Shown piece by piece: positions 43,359 through 51,383 of a stretch of DNA of 64,000 nt (the stretch's first letter is position 1; each line of letters opens with the position of its first letter). The notes beneath the pieces are model-generated. The model made no database searches and was not told the origin of the DNA. It saw nothing but the letters and a program-made list of their open reading frames with translations. Origin of the DNA: Pinibacter soli (lineage in GTDB: Bacteria; Bacteroidota; Bacteroidia; Chitinophagales; Chitinophagaceae). The stretch spans positions 124,001 to 188,000 of the forward strand of contig NZ_JASBRG010000002.1 in NCBI RefSeq assembly GCF_029961145.1, written 5' to 3'. The translations under genes and the position numbers were made by a program.

Positions 43359-43895
43359 ATGATACTCTCCGATACCAGAATACTGGAAGAAATTGAAAAA
43401 GGAACCATCAAAATAACCCCGTACGACAGAGAATGTCTCGGTAGCAACTCCTATGATGTACATCTTGGAAAATGGCTGGCAAAATATAAGGACGAGGTCC
43501 TGGATGCCCGCAAACATAACCAGATCGAACATTTTGAGATTCCTGAGGAAGGCTTCATTCTGCAACCGCACGTATTTTACCTCGGTGTAACGGAAGAGTA
43601 TACGGAAACGCATGCGCATGTGCCTTTTCTGGAAGGAAAATCTTCAACCGGCCGCCTGGGTATTGATATCCACGCAACGGCGGGTAAAGGGGATGTTGGT
43701 TTTTGCGGTAACTGGACATTGGAGATTTCGGTAAAACAACCGGTTCGCATTTACAAAGGAATGCCGATCGGCCAGTTGATCTACTTCCCAGTAGATGGAG
43801 AGATTGCAGTAAAATACAATCAAAAAAAGAATGCGAAATACAGCGGCCAGCCAAACAAGCCGGTTGAAAGCATGATGTGGAAGAATAAATTTTAA
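43359..43895 (+). CDS. dcd: dCTP deaminase
   Basis: Converts dCTP to dUTP in thymidylate supply. The 178-residue trimeric enzyme has the SDTRI and LGSNSYDVHLG start, the active-site segment EGKSSTGRLGIDIHATAGKG (near 90-109) with catalytic Glu, and the GNWTLEI and QLIYFPVDG strands. Length fits Dcd. It is divergent from the phosphopantetheinyl transferase. A terminator follows at 43901-43925. Confidence 0.95.
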   Translation: MILSDTRILEEIEKGTIKITPYDRECLGSNSYDVHLGKWLAKYKDEVLDARKHNQIEHFEIPEEGFILQPHVFYLGVTEEYTETHAHVPFLEGKSSTGRLGIDIHATAGKGDVGFCGNWTLEISVKQPVRIYKGMPIGQLIYFPVDGEIAVKYNQKKNAKYSGQPNKPVESMMWKNKF

Positions 43896-43900
43896 AGTAG

Positions 43901-43925
43901 AGACGCATGAAAATGCGTCTTTTTT
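43901..43925 (+). terminator. dcd terminator built from a GAGACGCAT unit
   Basis: AGACGCAT (43901-43908), loop GAAA, ATGCGTCT (43913-43920), then TTTTT. The stem word is the same as in the palindromes at 43931 and 50486. Confidence 0.88.
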
Positions 43926-43930
43926 ATAAT

Positions 43931-43983
43931 GAATGCACGCACTGTAGAGACGCGTTGAACGCGTCTCTACAGTGCGTGCATTC
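43931..43983. repeat. 26-bp perfect palindrome that encodes the end of the DUF3810 gene
   Basis: Arms 43931-43956 and 43958-43983 are exact complements around a single G. It contains GAGACGCGTT and TGCACGCACTG. The last codons (MHAL) and TAG stop of the minus-strand DUF3810 gene lie in the right arm. Confidence 0.93.
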
Positions 43984-45049
43984 CGTATTTCTTCGTGTAG
44001 GCAATCACCATTCCCACCACCTCATTGTACGACATCATTCCCACAGGTTGTTCATTTGCTTTTAAATATTGTCCATACATCTTCGTAATCAGCGGCTCGA
44101 ATGGATTGGAATATTTTTGATAGAAATTTTTGAGCTCCAGAAAATCATTTTTCACACCCGGTAACAATTCTTTTTTCAATCGGTTACCAACAACTGTATC
44201 GCGCCGCAACAGATCACGCATGCAATAGCTGTACAAATCAAAATAAAGCGAGTACAAAAATGCTGAATCCGAAGAGGCTTTTGCAGAGAGAAATCCCGCA
44301 AAATTCGCTTCGTTTTCTTTGGCATAACCCATTTGGTGGCCCATTTCATGGCAGGTCGTAAATGGCTGCACGAAAAGCGGAACGGTCGTGTTTACCTGCG
44401 CTTCTCCACTGAAAGGATTATAGTACCCTGTGAACCCAAAATAGTCCCCGAAATAGCTGTAAATAGAAGGCTTTACCGATTTTGTTTTATAAGTAAGAAA
44501 GGAATAGTCATTCGATGTGGCGTCGTACGCTTCGAAGGCACGCTTAAAAAGCGTCCGCTTTTTGTGCATATCGTTTCTTGTTGGCAAACTTGCATTGTAC
44601 GTGCCATTCAAACGACGAATGATCGTGTCTGTAAGTGTAGAGAGGTCTTCGGTTGAATATGTTTCCACCTCAATTTGCAACTGCTCTGCGATGCCTATTC
44701 GGTTATAATTTAAGCCCCATGCCAGGTTAAAATAAACATACACTACCAGCCACGCATAAACGAAATCTAAAACAAGTTTGTAAAAGTACTTCCGGGTTAA
44801 TTCCTTCCTGAAGGCAGAGCGAATGAATCTTACAAACATTATCACCAAATACAAAGCGATCACTCCGTAAAAAATATCTCCCACGCTAAAAGGAATCCAT
44901 CCCAAAAGGAGACGCTGTATCCTTGATATGAAGGGATAAAAGCCGAGCGAATAGTATTTCTCTATAAATGCAGGAAATAAACTGATGACCTTAATAACGA
45001 TTGCCAATGTTAACAAAACGATCCAGCAGATTTTTCTTTTTAATCCCAT
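43967..45049 (-). CDS. DUF3810 membrane protein with HExxH motif
   Basis: The 360-residue protein has an N-terminal membrane segment (about 8-28), two more between 45 and 115, and a soluble domain with the metal-site-like HEMGHQMGYAKENEANF (about 234-250), the hallmark of DUF3810. The HExxH...E pattern suggests a zinc metallopeptidase, but activity is not established. The C-terminal residues are specified by a palindromic repeat, so the native end may have been altered. It is monocistronic. Confidence 0.85.
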   Translation of the reverse strand: MGLKRKICWIVLLTLAIVIKVISLFPAFIEKYYSLGFYPFISRIQRLLLGWIPFSVGDIFYGVIALYLVIMFVRFIRSAFRKELTRKYFYKLVLDFVYAWLVVYVYFNLAWGLNYNRIGIAEQLQIEVETYSTEDLSTLTDTIIRRLNGTYNASLPTRNDMHKKRTLFKRAFEAYDATSNDYSFLTYKTKSVKPSIYSYFGDYFGFTGYYNPFSGEAQVNTTVPLFVQPFTTCHEMGHQMGYAKENEANFAGFLSAKASSDSAFLYSLYFDLYSYCMRDLLRRDTVVGNRLKKELLPGVKNDFLELKNFYQKYSNPFEPLITKMYGQYLKANEQPVGMMSYNEVVGMVIAYTKKYGMHAL

Positions 45050-45070
45050 GTTGATAAAAGTAAAAAATCA

Positions 45071-45231
45071 AAAGTAAAAAGTAAAAAAAGCAACTGTTAA
45101 TAACAGATAAATACATGAAGCGTCAAAAATATTGTACCATTCTTTGTAAGATGCTCATCAGGCAGATTGAACGTGGGCCGGCGCAAGGTGACTTTTTTCA
45201 TTTTGACTTTTGATTTTTTACTTTTTACTTT
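45071..45231. repeat. AAAGTAAAAAGT-family inverted repeat
   Basis: AAAGTAAAAAGTAAAAAA (45071-45088) and its exact complement (45214-45231), 18 bp. On the minus strand the left arm contains TACTTTTG (45069-45076), a -7 box 20 nt upstream of the DUF3810 start. The frame reading through the right arm upstream of the carboxylase gene is not coding. Confidence 0.85.
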
Positions 45232-45259
45232 CCTATCTTACAATTATAATCTGCTTGCA

Positions 45260-46888
45260 ATGAATCTTGAACTGAATAAGAATGAAGACGCTATGCAATT
45301 GGCCGTTAGCCAGCTTAAAAACCGTTTCGAAAAAATAACATTGGGAGGTGGCAAAAAGGCAATTGAAAAACAGCACGCTAAAAACAAATTAACTGCAAGG
45401 GAACGAATAGTTTACCTGATCGACAAAAACAAACCCTTTACAGAGATAGGATCTTTTGCCGGCTTCGAAATGTATGAAGAAGAAGGAGGATGCCCGGCAG
45501 GCGGCACTGTAGGCGGCCTTGGATATGTTAGCGGCAGACAATGTGTGATCGTTGCAAATGATCAAACCGTGAAGGCAGGTGCTTGGTTTCCAATTACAGG
45601 TAAGAAGAATTTGCGTTTGCAGGAAATTGCGATGGAAAACAAGTTGCCCATCATTTACCTCGTTGATAGCGCAGGGGTTTATTTGCCAATGCAGGATGAA
45701 ATTTTTCCCGATAAAGAACATTTTGGTCGCATCTTTCGCAACAATGCACAAATGAGTGCGATGGGCATTACGCAAATAGCTGCGGTTATGGGCGCCTGTG
45801 TGGCAGGTGGCGCATATCTTCCTGTCATGAGCGATGAAATGCTGATGGTAGAAGAAAATGGTTCCGTTTTTCTCGCAGGGCCTTATCTCGTAAAAGCTGC
45901 AATTGGCGAAGATGTAAATGCAGAAACGCTTGGCGGTGCTTCCATGCATACTGCTATCAGTGGCATTGCTGATTATAAATTCAAAACAGAACAAGAATGC
46001 CTTGATTATATCAAAAGTTTGATGAGCAAGCTGGGACATAATCCCACAGCGGGTTTCGACAGAATCGGAGCAACGGAACCCGCTAAAAATGCCGGCGACA
46101 TTTTTCAAATCATGCCGTTGGGAAATGCAAAAGCGTATGATGTGGTGGAAGTTATCGAAAGATTGGTTGACGATTCTAAATTTGAACAATACAAAGAAGA
46201 TTACGGCAAAACAATTGTTTGTGGTTACGCCCGTGTCGATGGCTGGGCCGTAGGAATTGTTGCTAATCAACGCAAGATCATAAAAAGTGCGAAAGGTGAA
46301 ATGCAGATTGGCGGCGTGATCTACAATGACAGTGCCGATAAAGCTGCCCGTTTTATTTTAAACTGCAATCAGAAAAAAATTCCTCTGATCTTCTTACAGG
46401 ATGTAACAGGATTTATGGTGGGAAGTCGCAGCGAGCACGCCGGCATTATTAAAGATGGCGCGAAGATGGTGAATGCTGTCGCGAATTCTGTCGTTCCGAA
46501 GATCACGATCGTCATTGGAAACTCGTTTGGCGCAGGCAATTATGCAATGTGTGGCAAAGCCTACGACCCAAGATTTATCTATGCATGGCCCAATGCAAAA
46601 ATCGCTGTAATGGGCGGAGAGCAAGCGGCCAAAACATTATTACAAATACAAGTTGGCTCATTAAAAGCAAAAGGAGAAACGATTACACCAGAAGCCGAAA
46701 GCAAACTGTTGAATGAAATAAAAGGCCGGTACGAAAAACAAACAACGCCTTACTACGCAGCGGCAAGGCTATGGGTAGATGAAATCATCGATCCATTGGA
46801 AACAAGATCAAGAATTTCAGAAGCTTTGAACGCTGCAAATCATAATGCAGACATGCCGGCTTTGAAGACGGGTGTGTTCCAGGTGTGA
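45260..46888 (+). CDS. Acyl-CoA carboxylase carboxyltransferase (beta) subunit
   Basis: Biotin-dependent carboxyltransferase of 542 residues, closest in length and motifs to methylcrotonoyl-CoA carboxylase beta (GGCPAGGTVGGLG, VDSAGVYLPMQDEIFPD, GACVAGGAYLPVM, NSFGAGNYAMCGKAYDP and AVMGGEQAAKTL). The two crotonase-like halves carry the oxyanion-hole glycines. Propionyl-CoA carboxylase is the alternative. The biotin carboxylase and biotin carrier partners are not adjacent. The start at ATG 45260 leaves out 31 codons derived from repeat sequence. Confidence 0.9.
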   Translation: MNLELNKNEDAMQLAVSQLKNRFEKITLGGGKKAIEKQHAKNKLTARERIVYLIDKNKPFTEIGSFAGFEMYEEEGGCPAGGTVGGLGYVSGRQCVIVANDQTVKAGAWFPITGKKNLRLQEIAMENKLPIIYLVDSAGVYLPMQDEIFPDKEHFGRIFRNNAQMSAMGITQIAAVMGACVAGGAYLPVMSDEMLMVEENGSVFLAGPYLVKAAIGEDVNAETLGGASMHTAISGIADYKFKTEQECLDYIKSLMSKLGHNPTAGFDRIGATEPAKNAGDIFQIMPLGNAKAYDVVEVIERLVDDSKFEQYKEDYGKTIVCGYARVDGWAVGIVANQRKIIKSAKGEMQIGGVIYNDSADKAARFILNCNQKKIPLIFLQDVTGFMVGSRSEHAGIIKDGAKMVNAVANSVVPKITIVIGNSFGAGNYAMCGKAYDPRFIYAWPNAKIAVMGGEQAAKTLLQIQVGSLKAKGETITPEAESKLLNEIKGRYEKQTTPYYAAARLWVDEIIDPLETRSRISEALNAANHNADMPALKTGVFQV

Positions 46889-46894
46889 GGAATT

Positions 46895-46963
46895 GAAAAT
46901 TGAAAGTTGAAAATGAAAAGCCTGTACACATTGTAAAGCTCCCATTTTCAACTTTCAATTTTC
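46895..46963. repeat. TTGAAAGTTGAAAATG inverted repeat, 21-bp perfect
   Basis: 46895-46915 and 46943-46963 are exact complements; loop 27 nt. The left arm starts 2 nt after the carboxylase stop and 46891-46916 is identical to 38849-38874. Confidence 0.92.
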
Positions 46964-47007
46964 CATTTTCCATTTTAATTACCTTCGCCGTCATAACATT
47001 TTTTGCA

Positions 47008-47481
47008 TTGAATAAAGAACTGATCATATACACAGATGGCGCTGCACGTGGAAACCCCGGCCCGGGCGGGTACGGAGCGATTTTGAAATGGGGGGATACA
47101 GAAAAAGAATTTTCGCAGGGCTACCGTTTGACAACCAATAACAGAATGGAACTGCTGGCAGTGATTGTGGCTTTGGAAAATTTGAAAAAGGACGGTTTGC
47201 CTATCACCATTTATAGCGACAGTCAATATGTGGTAAAAGCAGTTGAACAAGGCTGGCTAAAAAAATGGATCGCGACCAATTTTGCCGGAGGCAAAAAGAA
47301 CCGCGATCTCTGGTTGCGTTATCATGAGATTAGCAAAAAACACCAGGTTAGATTTAAATGGGTAAAGGGTCACGCTGACAATCCGTACAACAATCGCTGC
47401 GATGTACTAGCAACAACGGCTGCTGATGATAAGAGGAATTTATTGGTAGATGTGGAATATGAATCAGAAAACGGAAGGTAG
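47008..47481 (+). CDS. rnhA: Ribonuclease HI
   Basis: Degrades RNA in RNA-DNA hybrids. The 157-residue protein starting from TTG 47008 (MNKELIIYTDGAARGNPGPG) has the active-site residues D10, E48, D71 and D132 and the flexible-loop H122, all at normal spacing. The frame continues upstream to 46900 but that stretch is a repeat arm and not homologous. TACCTTCG at about 46980-46987 is one base off the -7 box and fits a short leader. Confidence 0.95.
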   Translation: MNKELIIYTDGAARGNPGPGGYGAILKWGDTEKEFSQGYRLTTNNRMELLAVIVALENLKKDGLPITIYSDSQYVVKAVEQGWLKKWIATNFAGGKKNRDLWLRYHEISKKHQVRFKWVKGHADNPYNNRCDVLATTAADDKRNLLVDVEYESENGR

Positions 47482-47487
47482 GCATTT

Positions 47488-47555
47488 GAGATTTGAAATG
47501 CTGAATGTGAATACACTCAAGAACTTGCATTAATCCAAATATCAAATCTCTAATT
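47488..47555. repeat. GAGATTTGAAAT-family inverted repeat
   Basis: GAGATTTGAAAT near 47488-47499 pairs loosely with ATCAAATCTC near 47541-47550. It starts a few nt after the rnhA stop codon. Confidence 0.6.
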
Positions 47556-47568
47556 TCAAATTATTCAT

Positions 47569-48006
47569 ATGGCAACAAACAAAACAACGCAAACCGAAGA
47601 AAGTGTGTTGGCTTTTATTGACCGGATTGAAGATGAAACAAAGAGAGTCGATGCACATAGCATTGTAAAATTGTTTGAGAAACAAAGCCGTCTTAAAGCT
47701 AAAATGTGGGGGCCTAGTATTATCGGATTTGGCGGCTATGCCTATAAATACGAAAGCGGTCACGAAGGCACTGCACCTCTGTTGGGTTTTTCTCCAAGAA
47801 AAACTTCACATGTATTTTATCTCAGTGCAGGCTTTGAGGGCCGCGAAGAAATCTTGAAAAAATTAGGCAAACACAAGACAGGCAAAGGTTGTGTGTACGT
47901 AAACAAATTAGCTGATATCAATCAGGATGTATTGAAGGAAATGATAGATGCTTCTCTGGCAAATATTCACGAGCAGGTTAAAAAGCACAAATGGAAGTTG
48001 ATATAA
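47569..48006 (+). CDS. DUF1801 domain protein
   Basis: The 145-residue soluble protein belongs to the DUF1801/YdhG-like group: EESVLAFIDRIEDETKR at the start, MWGPSIIGFGGYAYKYESG in the middle and LGFSPRKTSHVFYLSAGF later, then a Lys-rich helical end. No enzymatic function is established for this family. A strong bidirectional terminator follows at 48056. Confidence 0.88.
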   Translation: MATNKTTQTEESVLAFIDRIEDETKRVDAHSIVKLFEKQSRLKAKMWGPSIIGFGGYAYKYESGHEGTAPLLGFSPRKTSHVFYLSAGFEGREEILKKLGKHKTGKGCVYVNKLADINQDVLKEMIDASLANIHEQVKKHKWKLI

Positions 48007-48055
48007 GCATCTGACCGAGTCTTCGACAAAACGAAATACGACGGTTATGGGCAAC

Positions 48056-48088
48056 AAAAAAGGGAAGCGTCGCTTCCCTTTTTTATTT
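48056..48088. terminator. Bidirectional terminator between convergent genes
   Basis: A-rich stem AAAAAAGGGAAGC (48056-48068) pairs with GCTTCCCTTTTTT (48072-48084), loop GTC, serving both strands. Confidence 0.9.
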
Positions 48089-48103
48089 ATATCGTCTCAA
48101 CAA

Positions 48104-48673
48104 TTATTCAGCGAAAGCTGTATGCTGAGGAACATTCTTTTTAGTTAACAGGTAATGGCTGCCAAAGAGTACAGCACCAAAAGCCAATGTTCCCAATACT
48201 TCTCCTTTAAAAAATGGCAACGCATCAGTGTAACACATCATCAACCCGCTGAATGTTTTCGGACGTTGCAAACCTGCACCCGCGATCCAAACCAAAAAGT
48301 TTGAAGATAAAAAGAACAAAACCGGCGCCAGTAAAGAATATCCTAAAACATTTGCAATAGTCACGCGTTTCATAAAGAAACCAAGACAAGTCAACAATGC
48401 AAACAATGAGTAGTTGGCAATTTGTCCTTCGTAAAACCCAGGGATAGGACTTACACCCGCGTTATACAAAACCTGGTATAACACATCTGATAAAAACATA
48501 GAGAACAAAGGCAAAGCCAGCGCCCATTTCTTATCCTTAATAACCACACCGCCAAAAAGTGCCATTGCAATTTGTGGCGTAAAACCCCATGGACGTCCAG
48601 GGATAGCACGGTAAACCGCGGCGATAACAATCATTAGAATCAATGACCAAACTAAAGATTTATTCAATTTCAT
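48104..48673 (-). CDS. Multi-pass membrane protein, DUF6580-like
   Basis: The 189-residue protein has six hydrophobic segments and the motif YRAIPGRPWGFTPQIAMALFGG (loop between helices 1 and 2) that I associate with DUF6580. The arrangement recalls small-molecule transport S-components, but no ligand is suggested. The start is ATG 48673, 8 codons inside the longest frame, with an exact -7 box 21 nt upstream (48695-48702). It stands alone. Confidence 0.75.
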   Translation of the reverse strand: MKLNKSLVWSLILMIVIAAVYRAIPGRPWGFTPQIAMALFGGVVIKDKKWALALPLFSMFLSDVLYQVLYNAGVSPIPGFYEGQIANYSLFALLTCLGFFMKRVTIANVLGYSLLAPVLFFLSSNFLVWIAGAGLQRPKTFSGLMMCYTDALPFFKGEVLGTLAFGAVLFGSHYLLTKKNVPQHTAFAE

Positions 48674-48694
48674 AAATATCGTTCTTGAAGTAAA

Positions 48695-48702
48695 CAAAAG
48701 TA
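48695..48702 (-). promoter_or_regulatory. -7 box TACTTTTG for the DUF6580-like gene
   Basis: Exact TAnnTTTG match on the minus strand, 21 nt upstream of the ATG at 48673. Confidence 0.55.
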
Positions 48703-48770
48703 ATAAAAAAGGCTGTTAATCGGAAGGAAATGCGCGGATAACATTTGCGTGCATCATCTTGCCAATTTGA

Positions 48771-48803
48771 AAATTTGAGGATTTGAAAGTTTGAAAATGC
48801 TTT
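48771..48803. repeat. AAATTTGAGGATTTG arm, single
   Basis: A 33-nt unit with one difference from 8612-8644. No complementary arm lies in this gap, so it is an unpaired copy. Confidence 0.85.
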
Positions 48804-48854
48804 CATTCAACCCCTCTGACAGATTCCCGCTTTTCCCTCTCAAGAAGCTGACTA

Positions 48855-50066
48855 TTATACTGCCGGCACAAATGCTCTGTATATTTCGGTGTTTTCCAGC
48901 GCCTTTATTGTTATTGTCGCACCGGCAAATGTTACAAATGCTTCTCCTTTTTTCAGTATAACTTTCTTTTCATCATTGCTGATCTCTGCGCTTCCGGAAA
49001 GCAACAATACAATTTCAGTACTGGTAGCGTGTAAAGAGAATTCTTCGTTCTTTTCCAGGCTCACAGTGCTGAGCTGGAAATCAGGAGCAGGGGAAACGAA
49101 TACCTTTTCTTTTGTACCTGTTGCAGAGCCGGAAATTACATTTGGAACAACTTCTTTGAATGCAACGTGTTTCATCAACTCAGGTACATCGATGTGTTTT
49201 GGAGTAAGGCCACCACGCAAAACGTTGTCGCTATTTGCCATAATTTCCACGTTTTGCCCCTCAAGATAAGCGTGCAAAATACCTGCGTCCTGGAAAATGG
49301 CGCCGCCAGGTCGTATGTGAACAAGGTTCAACAAATAGACAGAGAAAATGCCACGATCAATATTGCTTCCTTCATTGAAGGTAAGCGCTGCACGTGCTGC
49401 CCAAAAATCCGGATTATCTTTTTGCAATTCATTGTTTCTGTATTGAGGAACGATGCGATCAATTAACGGCTGCAAATGTTCGTTTACTTTTTGCTGATCC
49501 ATTTGCATTACTTCTTCATACAATTTCGCATAGTTCTCACCTTCGAAGAATGGCAACAAAAACGATAATTCAGGAACAGAGGACAATGTTTTGCGGATAA
49601 GTTCCGGCGTTTTAAATCCGTGAAGCAAATAAAACTCGCTTAGCGCCGCCATTAGCTCCGGCTTATGGTTGTCGTCTTTATAATTACGATTAGACGCATT
49701 CAAGGCCACGCCTTTTGCGTTTTCTTTTGCGAACTCTTCTACAGCCGCTTGTTTTGTAGGATGCACCTGAATGGACAACATATCTTTTACATCCAAAATT
49801 TTAAGGAGATAAGGAAGCGCTTTAAAATCGTTGTACACTTTTTCGCCAAGTGCCGATGTATTTGCAGCTATGTATTCATTCAGCTTCGAAGGTTGTGCTC
49901 CTTCCAATTGTGCGGGAGCATTGACATGCGCACCCAGCCAGTATTCTGCGAATGGCTGTTGTTTCTCGTTCGCAACACTTAATAATGAAGGGATGTAGTT
50001 ATAACCGCCCCACTGATAATGTTGAATTTTTCCTGATAGCTTATAGAAGTTATTTTTAGTGCTCAT
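48855..50066 (-). CDS. manA: Mannose-6-phosphate isomerase, class I
   Basis: Interconverts mannose-6-phosphate and fructose-6-phosphate for sugar-nucleotide supply. The 403-residue cupin enzyme shows IQHYQWGG at the start, the metal ligands in LSIQVHPTK (Gln, His) and HKPELMAAL (Glu), and a later HAYLEG ligand. Length and order match type I phosphomannose isomerase. The start at ATG 50066 is used; the 40-bp gap to yraN holds divergent promoters. Confidence 0.95.
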   Translation of the reverse strand: MSTKNNFYKLSGKIQHYQWGGYNYIPSLLSVANEKQQPFAEYWLGAHVNAPAQLEGAQPSKLNEYIAANTSALGEKVYNDFKALPYLLKILDVKDMLSIQVHPTKQAAVEEFAKENAKGVALNASNRNYKDDNHKPELMAALSEFYLLHGFKTPELIRKTLSSVPELSFLLPFFEGENYAKLYEEVMQMDQQKVNEHLQPLIDRIVPQYRNNELQKDNPDFWAARAALTFNEGSNIDRGIFSVYLLNLVHIRPGGAIFQDAGILHAYLEGQNVEIMANSDNVLRGGLTPKHIDVPELMKHVAFKEVVPNVISGSATGTKEKVFVSPAPDFQLSTVSLEKNEEFSLHATSTEIVLLLSGSAEISNDEKKVILKKGEAFVTFAGATITIKALENTEIYRAFVPAV

Positions 50067-50106
50067 AATGTTATTTTTCGCGCACCAAAGAAAACAAAAA
50101 ATTACC

Positions 50107-50484
50107 ATGTCCTATCACAATGAACTGGGAAAAACGGGAGAATTATTAGCCTTAAAGTATTTGGAGGAAAAAGGCTTTACGATTATAGAGCACAACTGGC
50201 GCCATGGCCGTTATGAAATCGACATTATCGCATCGATAAAAGACACTATTCACTTTATTGAAGTAAAAACAAGAAGTGGCAAGGCTTTCGGCCTGCCTGA
50301 AGAAAGTGTTTCTGCCGACAAAGTCAAAAGATTGTCCACTGCTGCAAATGCTTATTTACAAAAGAATAGAGGCTGGAAATGGGTGCAGCATGATATTCTT
50401 TCCATCACCATTGTTAATGCCCATGATCCTGAATTTTATTTTATACAAGATGTGTGGATAGGTGCGGGAAATGTGAGAATTTAA
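50107..50484 (+). CDS. UPF0102 family protein YraN
   Basis: The 125-residue protein has the restriction-endonuclease-like core of UPF0102: GKTGELLALKYLEEKG at the start and YEIDIIA...IHFIEVKTR as the metal and catalytic D/E-x-K residues. The family is predicted to be a nuclease; its cellular role is unknown. The start at ATG 50107 fits the family length. It is divergent from manA. Confidence 0.92.
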   Translation: MSYHNELGKTGELLALKYLEEKGFTIIEHNWRHGRYEIDIIASIKDTIHFIEVKTRSGKAFGLPEESVSADKVKRLSTAANAYLQKNRGWKWVQHDILSITIVNAHDPEFYFIQDVWIGAGNVRI

Positions 50485-50485
50485 T

Positions 50486-50577
50486 GTGGAGACGCATTGA
50501 ATGCGTCTCCACGCAATCAACGACGCCTCACAAATTTCTGAAACGCTGTATTTCGGGAGACGCGTTCAACGCGTCTC
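50486..50577. repeat. Two GAGACGC palindromes
   Basis: GTGGAGACGCATT/AATGCGTCTCCAC (50486-50498/50500-50512) around one G, and GAGACGCGTT/AACGCGTCTC (50557-50566/50568-50577) around one C. They lie between convergent yraN and zapA. The first starts 1 nt after the yraN stop. Confidence 0.9.
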
Positions 50578-50585
50578 TACGGAGA

Positions 50586-50876
50586 TTATTCCAATGCCTT
50601 ATCCAATGCACTTTCCAGCGATTGTAATTTTTGCAGCATTTCCCCTTCTACAATTTGCTGATTGGTTTGTGGAATTTGCAGCGTGGCATACCAAACCATT
50701 ACCATGGCTACGTAATCCTGCATGTCTTTACCGGCGAAGTTCGTTTTGAATTCGACAATTTTATCGTTGATAATTTTTACTGTATGCCTTACCGCTTCTT
50801 CATCTTTTGTATCGATCTTAATGCGATAGGTTCTGTCGCCGATGACTATGTTGATGGGAATGAGTTGATCTGACAT
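50586..50876 (-). CDS. zapA: Cell division protein ZapA
   Basis: The 96-residue protein binds and bundles FtsZ at the Z ring. It has the ZapA globular start (INIVIGDRTYRIKID), the EEAVRHTVKIINDKI helix and a C-terminal coiled coil from about 60. Length fits the short form. The neighbouring coiled-coil gene and pheT upstream form a conserved Bacteroidota order as I recall. The gene is separated from the next by a single-arm repeat. Confidence 0.9.
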   Translation of the reverse strand: MSDQLIPINIVIGDRTYRIKIDTKDEEAVRHTVKIINDKIVEFKTNFAGKDMQDYVAMVMVWYATLQIPQTNQQIVEGEMLQKLQSLESALDKALE

Positions 50877-50882
50877 GTGCGA

Positions 50883-50918
50883 GGAATTAAGAATTAGGAA
50901 TTAGGAATTAAGAATTAG
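50883..50918. repeat. AATTAGGAATTAAGAATT single arm
   Basis: Tandem GGAATTAAGAATTAGGAATT words with no complementary partner in the gap. Family members at 12265, 31562 and 35219 have two arms. Confidence 0.75.
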
Positions 50919-50950
50919 AAAGTGCGTCTTCGCATTTCTTGTCTGAGTTC

Positions 50951-51238
50951 CTACTCTTGCAGCATTGCTATGCATTTATCAATTTCTTTAAGGTATTGAT
51001 TAATGCGTTTTTCGAAGTCTTTTTTATCTTCTTCGCTCATGCCGCTTTTGGCCGCTTTTAAAAGCGACACCTGCTGGTTGAGCTCACCTATTTGCTGGTA
51101 TTGAATATTCTCTTTTTCCTTTAACAGGCTCAATTGCAATGAAAGTTTTTCATTTTCTTTTTGCAATGCGCTGTACTGCTTCACCAATTGCTGAAGTTTT
51201 TCTTGTATGCGCCTGATGTGTTCCTGTAGTGGTTCCAT
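50951..51238 (-). CDS. Coiled-coil protein next to zapA
   Basis: The 95-residue protein is almost entirely a coiled coil: heptads run from about 5 to 62 (IRRIQEKLQQLVKQYSALQK onward), then a short acidic linker and a second helix to the end. It resembles a ZapB-like partner of ZapA in size and context but sequence similarity cannot be claimed for such low-complexity sequence. It is co-directional with zapA and pheT. Confidence 0.8.
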   Translation of the reverse strand: MEPLQEHIRRIQEKLQQLVKQYSALQKENEKLSLQLSLLKEKENIQYQQIGELNQQVSLLKAAKSGMSEEDKKDFEKRINQYLKEIDKCIAMLQE

Positions 51239-51260
51239 AGTTTGGTAAGAGTTGAAGAAC

Positions 51261-51379
51261 AGTTGTTAGTTGATGGTTATTAGTTGTTAGACATTATGTG
51301 CTAACACTAAAAGCGTTTTGATACCATTGTTGTATATGACACTTAAAGTCCAACAACTAATAACCATCAACTAACAACT
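51261..51379. repeat. GTTAGTTGATGG inverted repeat, 28-bp perfect
   Basis: 51261-51288 and 51352-51379 are exact complements, loop 63 nt. The right arm ends 4 nt before the pheT stop codon (51384). A weaker copy of the word is at 60118-60212. Confidence 0.93.
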
Positions 51380-51383
51380 TTCT

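Noticed and set aside
45167-45259. N-terminal extension of the carboxylase gene (and similar for radA, rnhA, engB, manA, herA-like)
   Set aside because: The extra codons come from repeat arms or promoter sequence and lie before the conserved start of each family.
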